Source: Ancylostoma caninum (taxonomy: Eukaryota; Nematoda; Chromadorea; Rhabditida; Ancylostomatidae). Taken from it: DNA of 64,000 bases. Of the stretch, positions 27,401 through 38,700 are shown in pieces. A program made the position numbers and the translations under genes. The stretch's first letter is position 1, and each line of letters begins with the position of its first letter. The DNA lies in assembly GCA_037903475.1 (NCBI GenBank), contig JBAJFG010000024.1:806001-870000 (forward strand), given 5' to 3'. The notes beneath the pieces were generated by a model. The model saw only the letters and a list, made by a program, of their open reading frames with translations, was not told where the DNA came from and searched no databases.

Positions 27401-30400
27401 CTAATGGTGCAATTACACAATTATGATTGCAGTTCGCCTCGTACTTCGTCGTCCGTCCGGCGTCGTCGTCCGTCCGTTCGTCTTCCTGTGCTATTCCGCT
27501 TATTCGCAGCGACACAAGTGCTGCTGCTAGTGCTAATCGGCGCCGATTCGATTACCCTCACACTTGTCGACCGACTCTCGTCGCCCACCACTAAATAGGC
27601 GTGCGAGAGGTCTCCCCACCGCAGACTACGACGCGGCGCGACGATTTCCTGTTAGCGACGGCGTTTCCGGACTACGCTGTTGTGCTCGCTGCAGCCGCCG
27701 CTGGTCCCCGTCGTCACCGTCTCCGTCGTGGTGCTGGAAGAATGGCGCTCACCGCCGCGACTACGCTTTACCCGTCAGCAGGCGTTGTGCGTATTGTGTG
27801 TCGTTCGTTTGGTAGTTTCACGGCCGCCGCCAACCTGCCCTCCTTGTATGTTCCGCGGGCGGGCCGGCGGCGACAATTGGTCCGCGCCCCCTGGCGGACG
27901 TGCTTCCGGCGTTTTGCGCCCGCTGCCCAACCAACTCAATCGAGTGCTTTCACAAGCAGCGAATATTATAATTGTCGAGAGTGTTGAAGCAAGCAGCGCG
28001 GACTGAATGGGAAATGTGCGATGGAGAGATGGAGATTTCGAGCATTCTTCACATGGGGGTACAATGGGCTCTCATGAAAGTAATAAAATGAGGCTTTTTC
28101 TGGGAAAATTAATGTTTAAGAAGGGCTTACCCATTCAAGCAGCTTCAACAATCCAATTTTTGAGGAATTGAATTTGTATTGCTAATGGGCTTTAGCAGCC
28201 TCTTCTTGCGGGTTTGTCCCTTTTTAGGTCCATATACGCGCAAGTATATATGAGAGCATAGAGCTATAGAAAGGGCTGTAAAAATAGCGCTGAGAACAGT
28301 TTTGCACCTACATAATCAAAGACTTCTTTTATGGATAGCGGATGGATGGATAAAGGTAAGGTAAAAGGTGATGTAAGTAATGGTGGTAAATACTTCACGT
28401 GAAGGGTTGTTCAGTCATCGAGCATTTGTTTTCTAAGCTTTTGGATTCTTCGTTGACGTCCATAGTAAAGAAGAGCGCAAAAAATCATACAAAAAATAGA
28501 ATCCTTTTGCCAAACTCATAATTTTGAAGTTGTGTAGACAGAACAGAGGCCATATGCATAGTTGAGATTACCCAGGGTAAACGTGTTGACACCACACAAA
28601 CTTACCCTGGGTTAACACCTACATCAACACTTTTTCACTGGGTAATTCCAATGATGCATCCAGGCCCAGTACAAACAAAACATCAAGGCCTAGCCTGCTA
28701 GAAGCACTGATTTGGAGTGCTGGATGAGAACTGGTCCCCGTGTCGTAGTCATGCATTGATGCAAATTTTGCTCTCCTTAGTGTGACGCGAAATGTGGCTA
28801 CTGCTCTTCCATCAGTTTCCTTTTATCGTTAACAGGGAATGCCGAGCAGGATATTGGTAAGTTTTGACCGGGACCAGTCCTCGTAACTGAATCAAAGACA
28901 CTGCAACTTAGACCTTTTTCTTTTTTTCACCTCGAAGGTCGTGATCACAGATAGAGCATCCCTTAAAAGTACGTAAACGGGTTTCCCACTTCTCTACAAG
29001 TTTCCTGTCAGGTGTTACTGTAGCGAAGTGGCTAACTCTGAAAATAAGGGGACTGTAGTTTGTAGATTTTTGTAGTAGGTAGTGCCACAGAGTATAGTAG
29101 TGATCTAGAGTAGCTTGTAGTAAGTGGTTTTCGTAGTGTAGACAGCTGTTCTGGGAACAAATTGACACGGTAGTGAAAAGTGTAGACGTAATCTGTTTTG
29201 TTCTAGGTGTAGTTGCAGGCGCGGGAAATTGAAAATAATCTTCTATATTGGTTTATGTGGAAGATTAAGTGTTTTTCATTTACTCATTACGGTATATATT
29301 ACGGTATAGCATACGCTATGATGACGGGAGAGGGTTGTACCGGGTGCAAGCGTTGTGAGAAAGCCCCTTTGAATGAACTTTGTGATTGTTGTCCCATTTG
29401 CTGTGATGGTTTAAATGCTGGTCATTTAGATGGTTACTAAGACGAAGAAAGTGTTCATTGGTGGATTGTCGGCTTCGTCGACGCTAGAGGATATGAAGAC
29501 CTATTTTGAGCAGTATGGAAAGGTGTGTTTTTTCTTCTGTTTTCCTGTTTGTTTTTTTTTCATTCTATTCTTTTTGAGGTTACTGTAGGATTTTTTTTTG
29601 TATTGTAGAGTGAAGGTAACAAGGATGTAAAAACGTCATTTGGCTAATAACATTGACGTGAGCTTCGTAAACCTGACGCTTGTTATTGTTTTTCGAGCGT
29701 TGTGCGTGGTGTGGTGGATCCCCGGGTGATGGATGTCCGGCACTACGCCGCGGCAGTGAGCAATTCGTTCTGAGACCAGCGTAACAGCCAAGGGTACTGT
29801 AATAGCTAGATTATGCACACAGCAGTTTAGAATCAGCCAGCAGTTGAATGGCGAGAGCAGTGCTGGTAATAAGGCAATTGCGGGAGAAATGGGTGTAGAT
29901 GACAGTAAAAGCCAATTTTGCCTTTTTCACGCGAAATTGCGTATTTTCTGAAATTTGCTGTGGTATGCAGTACTTCACAAGTTTGTGACACAGCTAAAAC
30001 TTTAAAAAATTGAAAATTCCCGCCATTTGCCTGCTACCTTCCAGCATCACATAGTCACTTTGTCTAGGTATGTACGTATATAGGGGCAGTTGATTGGTAG
30101 GTGATAGACTTTCTAAAGTTAGAGAGTACGATAGAGCAAAATAGGTTGCCTAGGTTCAATATTAGCTTAATTGTGTAGAATGTACCTGCAATTGGAGTAA
30201 AGTATCGATTTTTGCTGGAAAGGTTCAGAATTTTTAGGTGGAAGACGCTATGCTCATGTTCGACAAAGCCACGCAACGTCACAGGGGTGAGTTTTTACCT
30301 ACAGGTTTTTTTTTCGAAGTTTTTCTTTGTGTCTGTTATAAATTTCTTAGTCGGAGAAATGGCATCTTAGTCCCATGTTCCCTCTTAATTAAATGACGTT

Positions 30401-33400
30401 AAGGACGTGTGATTTGTTCGAAAGGGCACCCACGTGTCTTATGGCTAATGATTTGTTACAGTTATGGGTAGTCATGCATTAGTAAGGGGAGAAGGTCCTT
30501 AGAATCGTGTCCTTAGCGTAGGATCCAACGAAGCGTCAAATTACATGCGCTAAAATACGATATGTTCGTCGAGGAAAGTCGGTATTGTAGTTTGTTCATG
30601 TATAGCAGGTATGTAAACGGAATCTCAAACGACAATTCTGTTTCTGAAGTGTAAATTGCCATTTCGTTGGATTGTACGTCATCAGATTTTTAAAATTTCA
30701 ACATAAACAGTTAAAAACTTTGTGTTTGTTTATATTATTCCTATTGTTATTGCTTTTTACATTCATTCTCAATAATTTCAATCTAAAATCAATTTTCAGC
30801 AATTTGATTCCTGGGATTTCGGCCATCCATGTACCCATTTTTGGCGGGGACCCAATTTTTTCACTTCAAGGGCCTTACGCTGTACATTAATTTTACAAGA
30901 AGCCAGGATGCATTCTATGATGGATTTTTACAGCGTTTTCCTCACAGAAAATGGCCGGTTAGCATAAAAATTATGGATAGTTTGCATTAGAGCGGATGCG
31001 ATCACTAACGTGTCAAATGTATGGAAAACTTGGTCAGGATGCATCATTGAGATTACCCAAGGTAAACATGTTGATGCCCTGGTTGACCATGGGTAAATTT
31101 TCTAATGAAGCATGCCGCTTCTGCGAAGTTCTGTCCAGTCGCGAAATTTCTCGAGAGTTTTGTGCGCTGCCTCTTGCGTTTTTTTCTTGTCCTTTGTGCA
31201 GGAGATCGCTTTTTAGAGAGAGAAAAACTGGTACTACCACTTTGTTTTTGCCGAGAATAAAACTACTCGTAACCTTGGGGCTTTTTTATGGCAACATGTA
31301 CGTAATCAAGGGGTAAGAAGTATTAATCAAGTTGCTGCATAAATAAGTTACCTTGTACGAACACTTGCTGCAAATTTCGTTTTTTCTATAGCTCAGCGGA
31401 TAATTCAATGAAGACGCATTATCAGCGCGGAGAACCCTCGGGCAGAATCTTTAATATTCGTATTTTTGTTCCACTAGTCGTGATCATCTCTTTGGTAAAC
31501 CGCTGACGTTATCCGCTACCTTGGTTATGCTATCCGTGTTTCTGGAGCTGTATAGAACCACGCAGAAAGAAAGGGTCATTTGTGCCGTCGTAATCCCAAG
31601 CTTTTAGTCTCCTAGATGGTCGGAAAAGCCTCGTTAGCTTTTTCCACCACCTGCTCTCCATTTCCGACAAGCTGGGTTTTGGTGGTTCCCAAGAGGATTG
31701 TTATGAGAGCGCTTTTCATGGAGGTCTAGCTCTAGCGCTACCCCCGCTTGCAATTCGAGAAGTCCTCCACTCCAAAATCTGCTGTAGTATTAGTTTTTCT
31801 GCAGCGAGTTCTCCTATTGGAGTGTGCTTTGTAATCCCTTGACTTGAAACTTTAGTTCTATTTCCGAACTGAGGGCCTTAACATGTACATTCATTTTAGA
31901 GGAAGCCAGGATGCATTCTATTATATGATGCATTGTAACTTTTTTCTCAGCTGTGCAGAAGCTCGATACCTTTCCTGAATTAGTGCACTTGACGTTTTAT
32001 AACGCAGCTCCTGTTGGTTCAAGACACCTACGCGGCAACAAAAACCTTACCTCGTATGGTGTTTCTGATAGTGGCTGTTGATCTCGAGTGTTCTAGGATT
32101 GGAAGAGAGGGGGGGGGGGTTGAAAGGGGTTACTAGTACTCTGGGATTACTATTTTGAAGGTTCAGGCAATTTGCTTCCTTGATCTACGTACATATATAC
32201 CTCGTAATAGATACAATTAAGGCAACAGAAAGAATTTCCAGGAAATTTCATTTTATCCAAGTAATGGTAACAGGTATTTTTATTGCGTCACCCTATAGGT
32301 TTTCGGAGGAATTTCGATTTTTTTCATTCGATGTAGTCCAGCTCATTTTTGTAGTAGACTAATGGTGAAGATTTTCTTCCTGGGATAAAAAGTCGAAAAA
32401 AATCCCGTGATGTTCAAAGAATGGGGTAAACACAGAGCTATTAGGTCGTTAAATATGCACACATACGTAGGTACCTCATCAAATAAGTTCCCATGCTTTT
32501 TCGAAATTCGTTTTAGTCACTTTCTTGTAATGGGCCGAGTGATTGTAATAATTCAAAAACTTTTTCTCCCTGTTCATGCGTATCCTCACCGTTTGAAGAA
32601 TAACCTGATTCAAGATATTATGGCTCCTGTTATTTCCATATTTGTTTTTATCAACCTTATTGACGTCCACTTTCCTTCCTTTTTGCATCAACGAACAGAT
32701 TAGTTTTTTTTTCTTCATTCCTTTTTTCGTTGATAATCGTTGTTGAAATCAATTAATTAATTGAAAAGTTCGTTAATTTTTCGTTAATCTGTAATATCCA
32801 CCTCATGATGATTCAGGCTTCGGTTTCATTACTTTCGATAACGACGAAGTGTCTGACAAAGTCTGCGAGATTCATTTCCATGAGATCAACGGGAAAATGG
32901 TCGAGTGTAAGAAAGCACAACCGAAAGAGGTGAGCAACACTACAGAGAACCCCAGCGCTCTTCTGGAAAATTGCGTATTGCTCTCACTACCGTAGCCGCA
33001 ACATCCAGGCTAACAATTTCTAGTTTCAAGCTAATATTACGTGTTTATAACTGCTACAATAGAAACGTAGCTGTTGAAGCTTAGTTGTGGGGGAGTTGTT
33101 GAAGCCATTCTACAGATACGCAATATTGCGTGTTATGATGAATGCGATTTTGTAGAACACAAATTACAATGCTATATTATTGGAATTCACCGCTATTTTG
33201 GCGTGTTATAGGTGATGCTTCCTGTGCAATTGAATAAATCGCGAGCTGCAGCTGCTCGAAATCTCTACGGACTACCACCAGAACAGTTGCTAGGTGAGTT
33301 TTGTGAAATGGGTTGGTAAGCGAGATCGATCTATAAATCGATTTTTTCGAGTTGCTAGCATCAATATTTTTTAAACAAATGTTTGTAAAGGAACACTTCT

Positions 33401-34898
33401 TTTTTTGTAGTTGTGCTAGAGCCTCCGAATATTGTTTTTTTGTTTCAGCCTACGCTACGTATCTACCTCGATTCGGGTACGGTAACCTGCTCTATCCTAA
33501 CATGACGTCGAGTAAGTTGTACCAGAGTCTTTCTCAGTAGAGTTTTTACTTTAATGGAAATGAGAATTTGTATTATCGAATTTCTTTTTTTCGCGTTCAA
33601 AAGCGCATTTAATGACTAGGTATCTTCATAGTGTAATGGCGATTTTGTTATAGTAGCTCAAATAGACAATGCATGGCCACGTTTTATTGCTTTAGACTTA
33701 CAGTAATTTCTTTTAGAATGACCTTTTATCAGGATTCTTATCACAAATTTGGAATTTTTACGTTATAATTCTGGCTTGTTTGAAATCTGAGTAAAGTCTT
33801 AGCCGTACCGTAACTTACCCTACCGTAGTCTGAACCATACCGCAAAGTACTAAGTCTAGCCCATGCTGAATGTTCATTTTCTCTTTTTTTAATCCATCTT
33901 AGACCTTGACCGTCATTTTCACAACGCAAAGCTAACGTGTTTTGTTGTTTGTCTATTTTTTTTTTTTGCAAATTGTTAGTAGGATTCAATGACGATGTCA
34001 CCTGAATAACTGTGCAGCTCTTGCGGTGGCGGCGCGCTTTTCATAATTGTCCTTGCGAGTTGTCTTTCTCGTTCTTTTCCTCTCTCAAAGTGCCGTTGTC
34101 ATTGAATCCGGCTGCAGAAAGCGAATTTGTTACAGGCAGGCCCATGCTTGTCAAGTGCGCTCCGCCGCTGGAGCTGGCAGGTCAATAGAAAGTGTGGTTT
34201 AAGTATGTAGAGAACGTGATAGTGCTGCGTAAATACCTACGTTTCACCTGGGGTGGACCTGAATTGGCCTTTCGGAGGCCTTAAGGCCTGGTATAGTTTG
34301 ATAGAGCCCTGCTAGTCGTGATGTGAAACGATGGCATGCACGCATTCGTAGAGTAGATGTGTATGTAGATGTGGTTATTTTTTTTCCTGAATGACGTTGT
34401 TAGGATGGCGTCATACCGGGGAAAGGAGCGGGATATGGGGGAGGTATGGGTAAGTAGCTTGGGAATTAGGTGTGAGGGAGAAATCTACTTTTCTGGGTGA
34501 TCAGGAGGGCAGTTCAGTAGTTCTAGAAAAAGGTTGGGGTTGTCCTGCAAGAGTTTTCCATTTTCCTCCCAAAATGTTGTTCACTATGATGTGCATGGTG
34601 ATTTTGGCACTGAGCTCGATCAATAGTGTAGTTTGTACCCATTTGCGCTTTTTTGCCCAACTTTTCTAATGTTTACCCTATTTCAGTGTTCAACCAAGTG
34701 CCCGGCTACACCGGTCTGCCGTCGTCACCGGGCTCGTCGTCGAGCGCGGCGGCTGCGGTGGCGGCTCGAGGCGCCGCTGGCCAGCCATTCGACGCGACCG
34801 CGGCCCTGTACGCGAACCTTGGCGCCGGTCAGCCGTTCGGTGACGGCGGTCTGTACGTCTCGCCACAACCGTTGCACACCTACCACAACAAGGTGTGA
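6466..34898 (+). CDS. msi-1: Musashi-family RNA-binding protein, two RRMs
   Basis: Eleven exons join in phase to 352 aa: 6466-6662, 6736-6776, 8900-8981, 9828-9912, 12055-12096, 29430-29522, 30238-30286, 32817-32929, 33212-33293, 33449-33511, 34687-34898. All introns are GT-AG. RRM1 has RNP2 KMFIGGL (67-73) and RNP1 RGFGFITF (107-114). RRM2 has RNP2 KVFIGGL (156-162) and RNP1 RGFGFITF (196-203), followed by [19 protein letters not shown], a Musashi hallmark. The first 65 residues are Ser/Thr/Gly-rich with a glycine run; the last ~118 are Ala/Gly/Ser/Tyr-rich and low in complexity. Musashi proteins bind UAG-containing 3' UTR sites and control translation, mainly in neurons; in C. elegans msi-1 acts in male mating and memory (family knowledge). 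Length is close to the C. elegans protein. Intron 5 is 17.3 kb. The start was chosen at the first ATG after a strong acceptor, in frame with RRM1. Confidence 0.93.
12360..12560. promoter_or_regulatory. GC-rich CpG island just 3' of msi-1 exon 5
   Basis: A strongly GC- and CpG-rich patch lies about 260 bp into intron 5. It is open in several frames on both strands without recognisable homology, as expected of GC-rich noncoding DNA. It could be an enhancer or internal promoter, but nothing in it is diagnostic. Confidence 0.3.
14755..15050. promoter_or_regulatory. GC-rich island in msi-1 intron 5
   Basis: The stretch is dense in GGCGGC and CGACGACGACG motifs. Open frames exist on both strands, the minus-strand one rich in Arg, Ala and Ser. 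I found no convincing donor/acceptor pair that would make it an exon of msi-1, and an alternative first exon cannot be excluded. It may be a promoter or enhancer. Confidence 0.3.
15349..15510. mobile_element. Hairpin MITE with ~50-bp terminal inverted repeats
   Basis: The left end (TAGCCGAACACGAGG..., running to CATTGGCCAATCG) pairs with the right end (CGATTGGCCAATAAAAGAG... to GGTTTGGCTGACA) over about 50 bases with scattered mismatches. About 60 bases lie between the arms. No coding capacity. It sits in msi-1 intron 5. The superfamily is not clear from the ends, and I could not define a target duplication. Confidence 0.7.
16840..17045. promoter_or_regulatory. GC-rich CpG island in msi-1 intron 5
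   Basis: A CpG-dense segment containing CACCACCACCGCCGCCGCCC and repeated GTCGTCG. It ends in a sequence that resembles a 5' UTR leading to several ATGs (for example 17068). No exon could be tied to msi-1 by phase. A possible internal promoter, at low confidence. Confidence 0.25.
22669..22962. mobile_element. Nonautonomous hAT-like element with 8-bp target duplication
   Basis: The ends are a perfect 15-bp inverted repeat, CAGTGGCGGACGCAG at 22677-22691 and its complement at 22940-22954. The 8-bp direct repeat CCCTGTAG flanks them exactly (22669-22676 and 22955-22962). An 8-bp duplication with CAG...CTG termini is the hAT-superfamily signature. The 278-bp element codes for no transposase, so it is a MITE. 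It contains an A/T-rich simple tract and a G-run followed by a C-run near 22911-22940. The exact target duplication implies a fairly recent insertion. Confidence 0.9.
27430..27990. promoter_or_regulatory. Large GC-rich island upstream of the RRM2 exons
   Basis: About 560 bases rich in CpG, CGTCGTC and CCGCCGC lie 1.4-2 kb before msi-1 exon 6. Overlapping open frames run through it (27564-27815, 27601-27987, 27680-28006), none resembling a known protein, and all explained by low stop-codon frequency in GC-rich DNA. Its position just before the exon that starts RRM2 with an in-frame ATG makes it a candidate internal promoter. No TATA or initiator motif was identified with confidence. Confidence 0.35.
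28548..28667. mobile_element. MITE of the TTACCC family, copy 1
   Basis: Inverted ends of the form GGCC...ATGCATnnTTGAGATTACCC and the complementary GGGTAATTCCAATGATGCATCCAGGCC bound a 120-bp unit. The interior carries further ACCCTGGGTTAAC-like inverted motifs. Related units occur at 31033, 38583 and 62982 in this window. No coding capacity. It lies in msi-1 intron 5. Confidence 0.75.
30867..31950. repeat. Dispersed direct repeat pair in msi-1 intron 7
   Basis: A motif reading AGGGCCTTA...TGTACATT.ATTTTA followed by GAAGCCAGGATGCATTCTAT occurs at about 30867-30925 and again at about 31870-31925 in the same orientation, with mismatches. Both copies contain the GGATGCAT core seen at the ends of the TTACCC MITE family, so they may be fragments of a related element. 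Confidence 0.5.
31033..31116. mobile_element. MITE of the TTACCC family, copy 2 (eroded)
   Basis: The left end TCAGGATGCATCATTGAG then ATTACCCAAGGTAAAC is intact. The right half is eroded, ending in GGGTAAATTTTCTAATGAAG then CATGCC. It lies in msi-1 intron 7, between the two halves of RRM2. Confidence 0.65.
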
Positions 34899-35060
34899 GA
34901 GCGCACGCCTGCATAACAACAGTCAGCTAGCAGCAGGTGGTTAGCACCAGGCCAGTTGTAGTTCTTATTCAGTGGTGGTTGTTAGCGTTGAAACCGTGCT
35001 CCTATTGATTCAAATGGCTTTAGTTGCTGAATAAAGCAAAAATACTGAACTTTTACAGTA
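34899..35060 (+). terminator. msi-1 3' UTR with AATAAA signal
   Basis: Downstream of the TGA at 34896-34898 the first AATAAA is at 35030-35035, which gives a 3' UTR of roughly 150 bases. A second AATAAA at 38117-38122 could end a much longer form, since 36.0-38.1 kb lacks any gene and is C/T-rich. Usage cannot be decided from sequence. Confidence 0.5.
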
Positions 35061-35930
35061 CTTATGTAAATAAATTGAGTTTCTATAACTGTTACGTTAG
35101 CTATTTGGATGAGCAGCAGTAAGAACTTAAATTTTACTTGCCATAACGTAGACCATTTTGACATTCCTTATTTTACGCGCTACAAAGGCTGTGATTGGTT
35201 GACGACTGTGATTGGTTGACATCATTCATGAAAGGTTTCCTTATCAGTCGACAAAGTTGACGATGATGAAGATCCTGTTCAGCAACCTAGTGCTGTTTCC
35301 ATTTTTTTGCTTTGACGGGAAATTACAGTTTCTGCTTTTTTTTTTTGATCAGAAAGTGTGACTCGGTTTTGATTCGGAATGATCCAGAAAGCACTACATT
35401 GTCCTGGAACCTTTGATAAAGCCTTATTTGTTTTCATAGCTTTGTTTCGCTGTTATCATGAACAGTCACAGTGGATGCGCAGTACTCGTCAGTCATGCTG
35501 GTCTGCCGCGCCGCACCACCTACGTGATGCGGCAGACCAGCGGGACTTTTCGGGTGTTGATATTTCATTGAGGTTTCGCTCATGTTTTCACGTATCGCAT
35601 TGAACACGAAGACAAAGAAAACAATGGAAAACAACGCCCGACAACAGCGTTCAGTTGCTCTGCCGCGCCGCGTGGATGTTGCGGCCAGAAGGAGGTGTTT
35701 GACCGCTGCTATAGTTCTTTTTGTCGAATTCTTCCCTTGCTGGTCTGATTACATACGAGTCCTCTCAGCGCTTATCACGATCGTTTGTGCGTGCTCTGAT
35801 TGGACTTCGTAGGTCGTCCACCAATCACGGATCGCAATCTCTAAATTTGTAACGTCAGCAACAATTAGAAATGCTTTCCCATGAAGATTAATTGTAAGAT
35901 AGGAGCACGGTTTTTTGAAGCTTTTGTACA
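34988..35930. mobile_element. Decayed inverted-repeat element 3' of msi-1
   Basis: Three motifs on the left recur inverted and in mirror order on the right: AAACCGTGCTCCTAT (about 34990 and 35909), a TGTTACGTTAGC-like block (about 35088 and 35850), and TGATTGGTTGACGAC (about 35190) against its complement near 35815. This order suggests an old transposon about 0.94 kb long with long, eroded ends. The middle contains a compact palindrome around 35500-35545 (GTCTGCCGC...GCGGCAGAC) that has a relative near 54150. Confidence 0.45.
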
Positions 35931-36049
35931 GAAAATTGTATCATAGCCGGTTTTTTGTATTTCCTTCCATGATTTTTGATTTTCCAGATGTCAGCCGTGT
36001 GCAGTCAAGATGCTCGGCACTCCCTCTCTCTGCCCTTCTATTAATCACA

Positions 36050-38125
36050 TACACACTACACACTATCCAGCAATTCTTCGTACATCAACACATTACTAGG
36101 TGTTGATACATACACCACACACGTACCAACCGACTACACTCATTCACAGAAGATACAGTATCCGTAAATACCGTAATCGCAGAGTGCTCTTCGTTCACAG
36201 TACAGTTCGTTCGCTTGTTCGTTCGTTGGTCGTAGAAGATTTTCTAGACGTTAGGGCTCCCGTCATAGTGACCGTCATCAATTCTTCTATTCTTCTACCT
36301 GCTGTATATGCATGCGTCGTTTCAATGTCAGTCAGTCAGTAACTAAGTAAGTCAATCAGTCACATGATGACCGTGTACATTCATTTTTTTCCCTTTTTTC
36401 CTTCATTTTTTTTTCGTTGCGTACTTTCGCACTACACGTACTAAATCAAACTAGACGTTTCGTAGTATGAGTCAGTCGCCTTTTGATTTTGTGTTTTGAG
36501 ATATTTTTTGAGTATTTTTGTACTATTCGTCTGTCTACTACTCGTCTATAATATTCTCTGTAGCGGTTTTGCTGTAATCGAGAATTGTATTCTTCATATT
36601 TTCCTTTTCTCTGAACTACTCGTGTAAGTTTTATGTGAGTACCGATCGGGCGGCGCGTGGCGGTTGCGTTGCGTGTCGCGTGCGGTCGCGCAGCGCGTTC
36701 CTCACATCGACGTCACCCCTAACGACAGGCCTTCGTGTCCGGTGTGTTTTTGTGTATGTTGTTATATGATGTTAACGAATTTATTGATTTTCTCTTCGGA
36801 TCGTGCGTCTTCCACGGAAATGTTTTTGTGTGCTTTTTCTCGTATAAGTCAGTAACAAGTTCACACACTTGCAAGCTAATCGATTTTTTTATCACTGAAA
36901 TCCCCGATGACTTGTAATGTTTTCCTCTGGTCTGTTTTGTGTCGTCACCATTCTCACATCCAAAATCAATACGATCAATGTACAATGTTCATGTATGCCT
37001 GTTATATTGTCATTGTCATTGCGATTGTCATTCAGCATGCACTATTCACCATCACACCAACACACAATCGATCGATCGATCAATCCCCGTTATTTTATGA
37101 TTTGCAACTTGTGTCTCTGTTACCTCCTCAAAGCACCCGGTCAATCATACACATCTCTGGTGTTCATGTTTCTACTCTGTCTCTCTGTAAAACTCCGCCC
37201 CTTTGCCCCACTTACCCCCGATTTACTCTGCGTCTCTGCTCTCCTGCTCCTCCTCGAGTACCGCCGTCTACGAGTGTGCCCCGCCCAGTCCTTCCATTGC
37301 AAAAATATGATGTATCCGTGTATTGCCCACATAAGTATGGAGAATATGTGTCGAGCGGGCAACGCCTCCAACTATCATCCCCATCCAACCACCCTCATAC
37401 TAGTAACTAACCAACAAGTTAACCGATTGTTCGTCTAGTTTCCCCCTCCCCGCCCCACACACACGCTTTTCCGCCTTATGTATGCCTTGGTCTACCATTT
37501 TTTACAGTACAAATCTGATGTAATAAAATTCCTGACCAACACTCTTGTATTACAACAATTATGGCATACTGTAGTGGGAATAGAGTGTAGTGCCGCGATG
37601 GGACGCGTGGGCGCCGCGCGCGATTCGCTCGACGGCCGTCTTTCGCCATTTTGTGCCCAGAGCGAGTTGCGTCGACGCCGGACGTCATCGCAAGTGTTTT
37701 TATGGGCGTGGCCTCACATGCTCCGCCCCATCGTCATGCTAATAATCAATACTCCAGAAATGGGTGGAGCCTGTGAGCTACGTCATCGGACATTTCTCAT
37801 TGTGTACTCCCTCGTTGCTCATGCGTGTACATTGTGGCGCTTACTCCGCCGCCGCGCCCGCAGGCGCCAGGACCAACGTGACGCGGGATAGCATAAGCAT
37901 AAGTAAAATCATCATGTTAACATCGTCACACTAGTGTATCGTTAGGCTATCCCCCTGATTCGCGTTAACGTTTGGCGGTGTGCGTGCGTGCGACGCTTGC
38001 GGACGAATTTTGATTGTCGCAGCGCGACGCGTAGCAGCAGCAAGTGATGTCGTTCTCCTTTCTACCCAGTGCGGGGTGTTCACACCCAGTAATCTTTTAT
38101 ATGTACGTTTTGAATTAATAAATCA
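36050..38125. other. C/T-rich noncoding stretch after msi-1
   Basis: There is simple-sequence content (TCGTTCGT, CAGTCAGTCAGT, ATCGATCGATCGATC near 37068-37082) and a GC-rich patch at 37595-37690. Two overlapping frames of about 170 aa (36907-37410 and 36917-37438) are open, but their composition is that of low-complexity DNA, not protein. It may be a long msi-1 3' UTR ending at the AATAAA at 38117. No separate gene is supported. Confidence 0.4.
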
Positions 38126-38582
38126 TTATTAATTGTGTAGCTGCAATTTGCTGGAGCTGGGACCGAGAAGATGGACTTGGTCTAGTAAGTTCCTTTGAAA
38201 CTCAAAATCGAAAATTTCACCTAAAAATGAATTTTTCTGGAGATAGCCCTGGACTTCATCCTGGACTACTCGAAGGAAGTCGTAGGGAACGTATGAAGTA
38301 GATGACCCCAAATATTATGAAAGAATTTCTTGGACTCTGGATCACCAAAAAGCTGGAATCAATGGATGTAGTGGATTGAAATCATGTGTTCGAAACAGTG
38401 AGCTAAAAGGGACTCTATGAGCCGGACTTTCAAAAATTAAAGCATGAAATAAGTTAGTTGCAGATCCAGGTAGTTGAAAGTGAAATTTAAAAAATATGAA
38501 GATGAGGAATTGAAAATTAGACCGGAAAAGCGTAATCTGCATCAGAATAGATTGATTTATTATGTATTTCAGAAATCATACT

Positions 38583-38700
38583 GGGCCAGCATGCCTCATC
38601 GATATTACCCAAGGTAAACGTGTTAACGCTCGTGCTAACGATGGATGCATGGGTATTAAGTCACTTACCCTGGGTAATCTCAATGATGCATTCCGGCCCT
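38583..38700. mobile_element. MITE of the TTACCC family, copy 3
   Basis: Both ends are well preserved: GGGCCAGCATGCCTCATCGA then TATTACCCAAGGTAAACGTG on the left, and TTACCCTGGGTAATCTCAAT then GATGCATTCCGGCCC on the right. The 118-bp unit is the clearest member of the family in the window and defines its ends. No coding capacity. Confidence 0.8.

Larger units (their letters stand above)
12097..29429 (+). other. Giant msi-1 intron 5 (17.3 kb) between RRM1 and RRM2
   Basis: The donor after 12096 and the acceptor at 29428-29429 flank exons that join exactly in the Musashi inter-RRM linker, so no coding exon is missing here. The intron holds several GC-rich, CpG-rich islands in AT-rich surroundings, a hairpin MITE (15349-15510), a hAT-like MITE (22677-22954) and a TTACCC-family MITE (28548-28667). 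No tRNA, snRNA or host gene was recognised in it. Its size and island content suggest internal promoters or regulatory elements, which is inference. Confidence 0.8.
34893..36044 (+). other. Possible alternative msi-1 3' exon (35988-36044)
   Basis: The last codons of exon 11 read AAG GTG TGA, so the terminal GTGTGAG could also serve as a splice donor after 34892. A strong acceptor (GATTTTCCAG) ends at 35987. Splicing there keeps phase 0 and adds 18 residues starting MSAVCSQDARHS before a TAA at 36042-36044. This would give a different C-terminus from the unspliced form, which adds only Val and stops. There is no homology support for the tail, so it is a hypothesis from splice signals only. Confidence 0.3.

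Noticed and set aside
27564..28006. Three overlapping plus-strand frames of 83-128 aa in a GC-rich island
   Set aside because: The frames overlap in all three phases, are Arg/Ala/Pro-rich and match no family, as expected when stop codons are rare in GC-rich DNA. Treated as a regulatory island.
31047..31075. GATTACCCAAGGTAAAC resembling a spliced-leader RNA
   Set aside because: It lacks the full SL1 22-mer and the Sm site and belongs to the TTACCC MITE family, present four times.
36907..37438. Two overlapping frames of ~170 aa after msi-1
   Set aside because: They are shifted by one base with respect to each other, in C/T-rich simple sequence with no family resemblance. Probably 3' UTR or intergenic.
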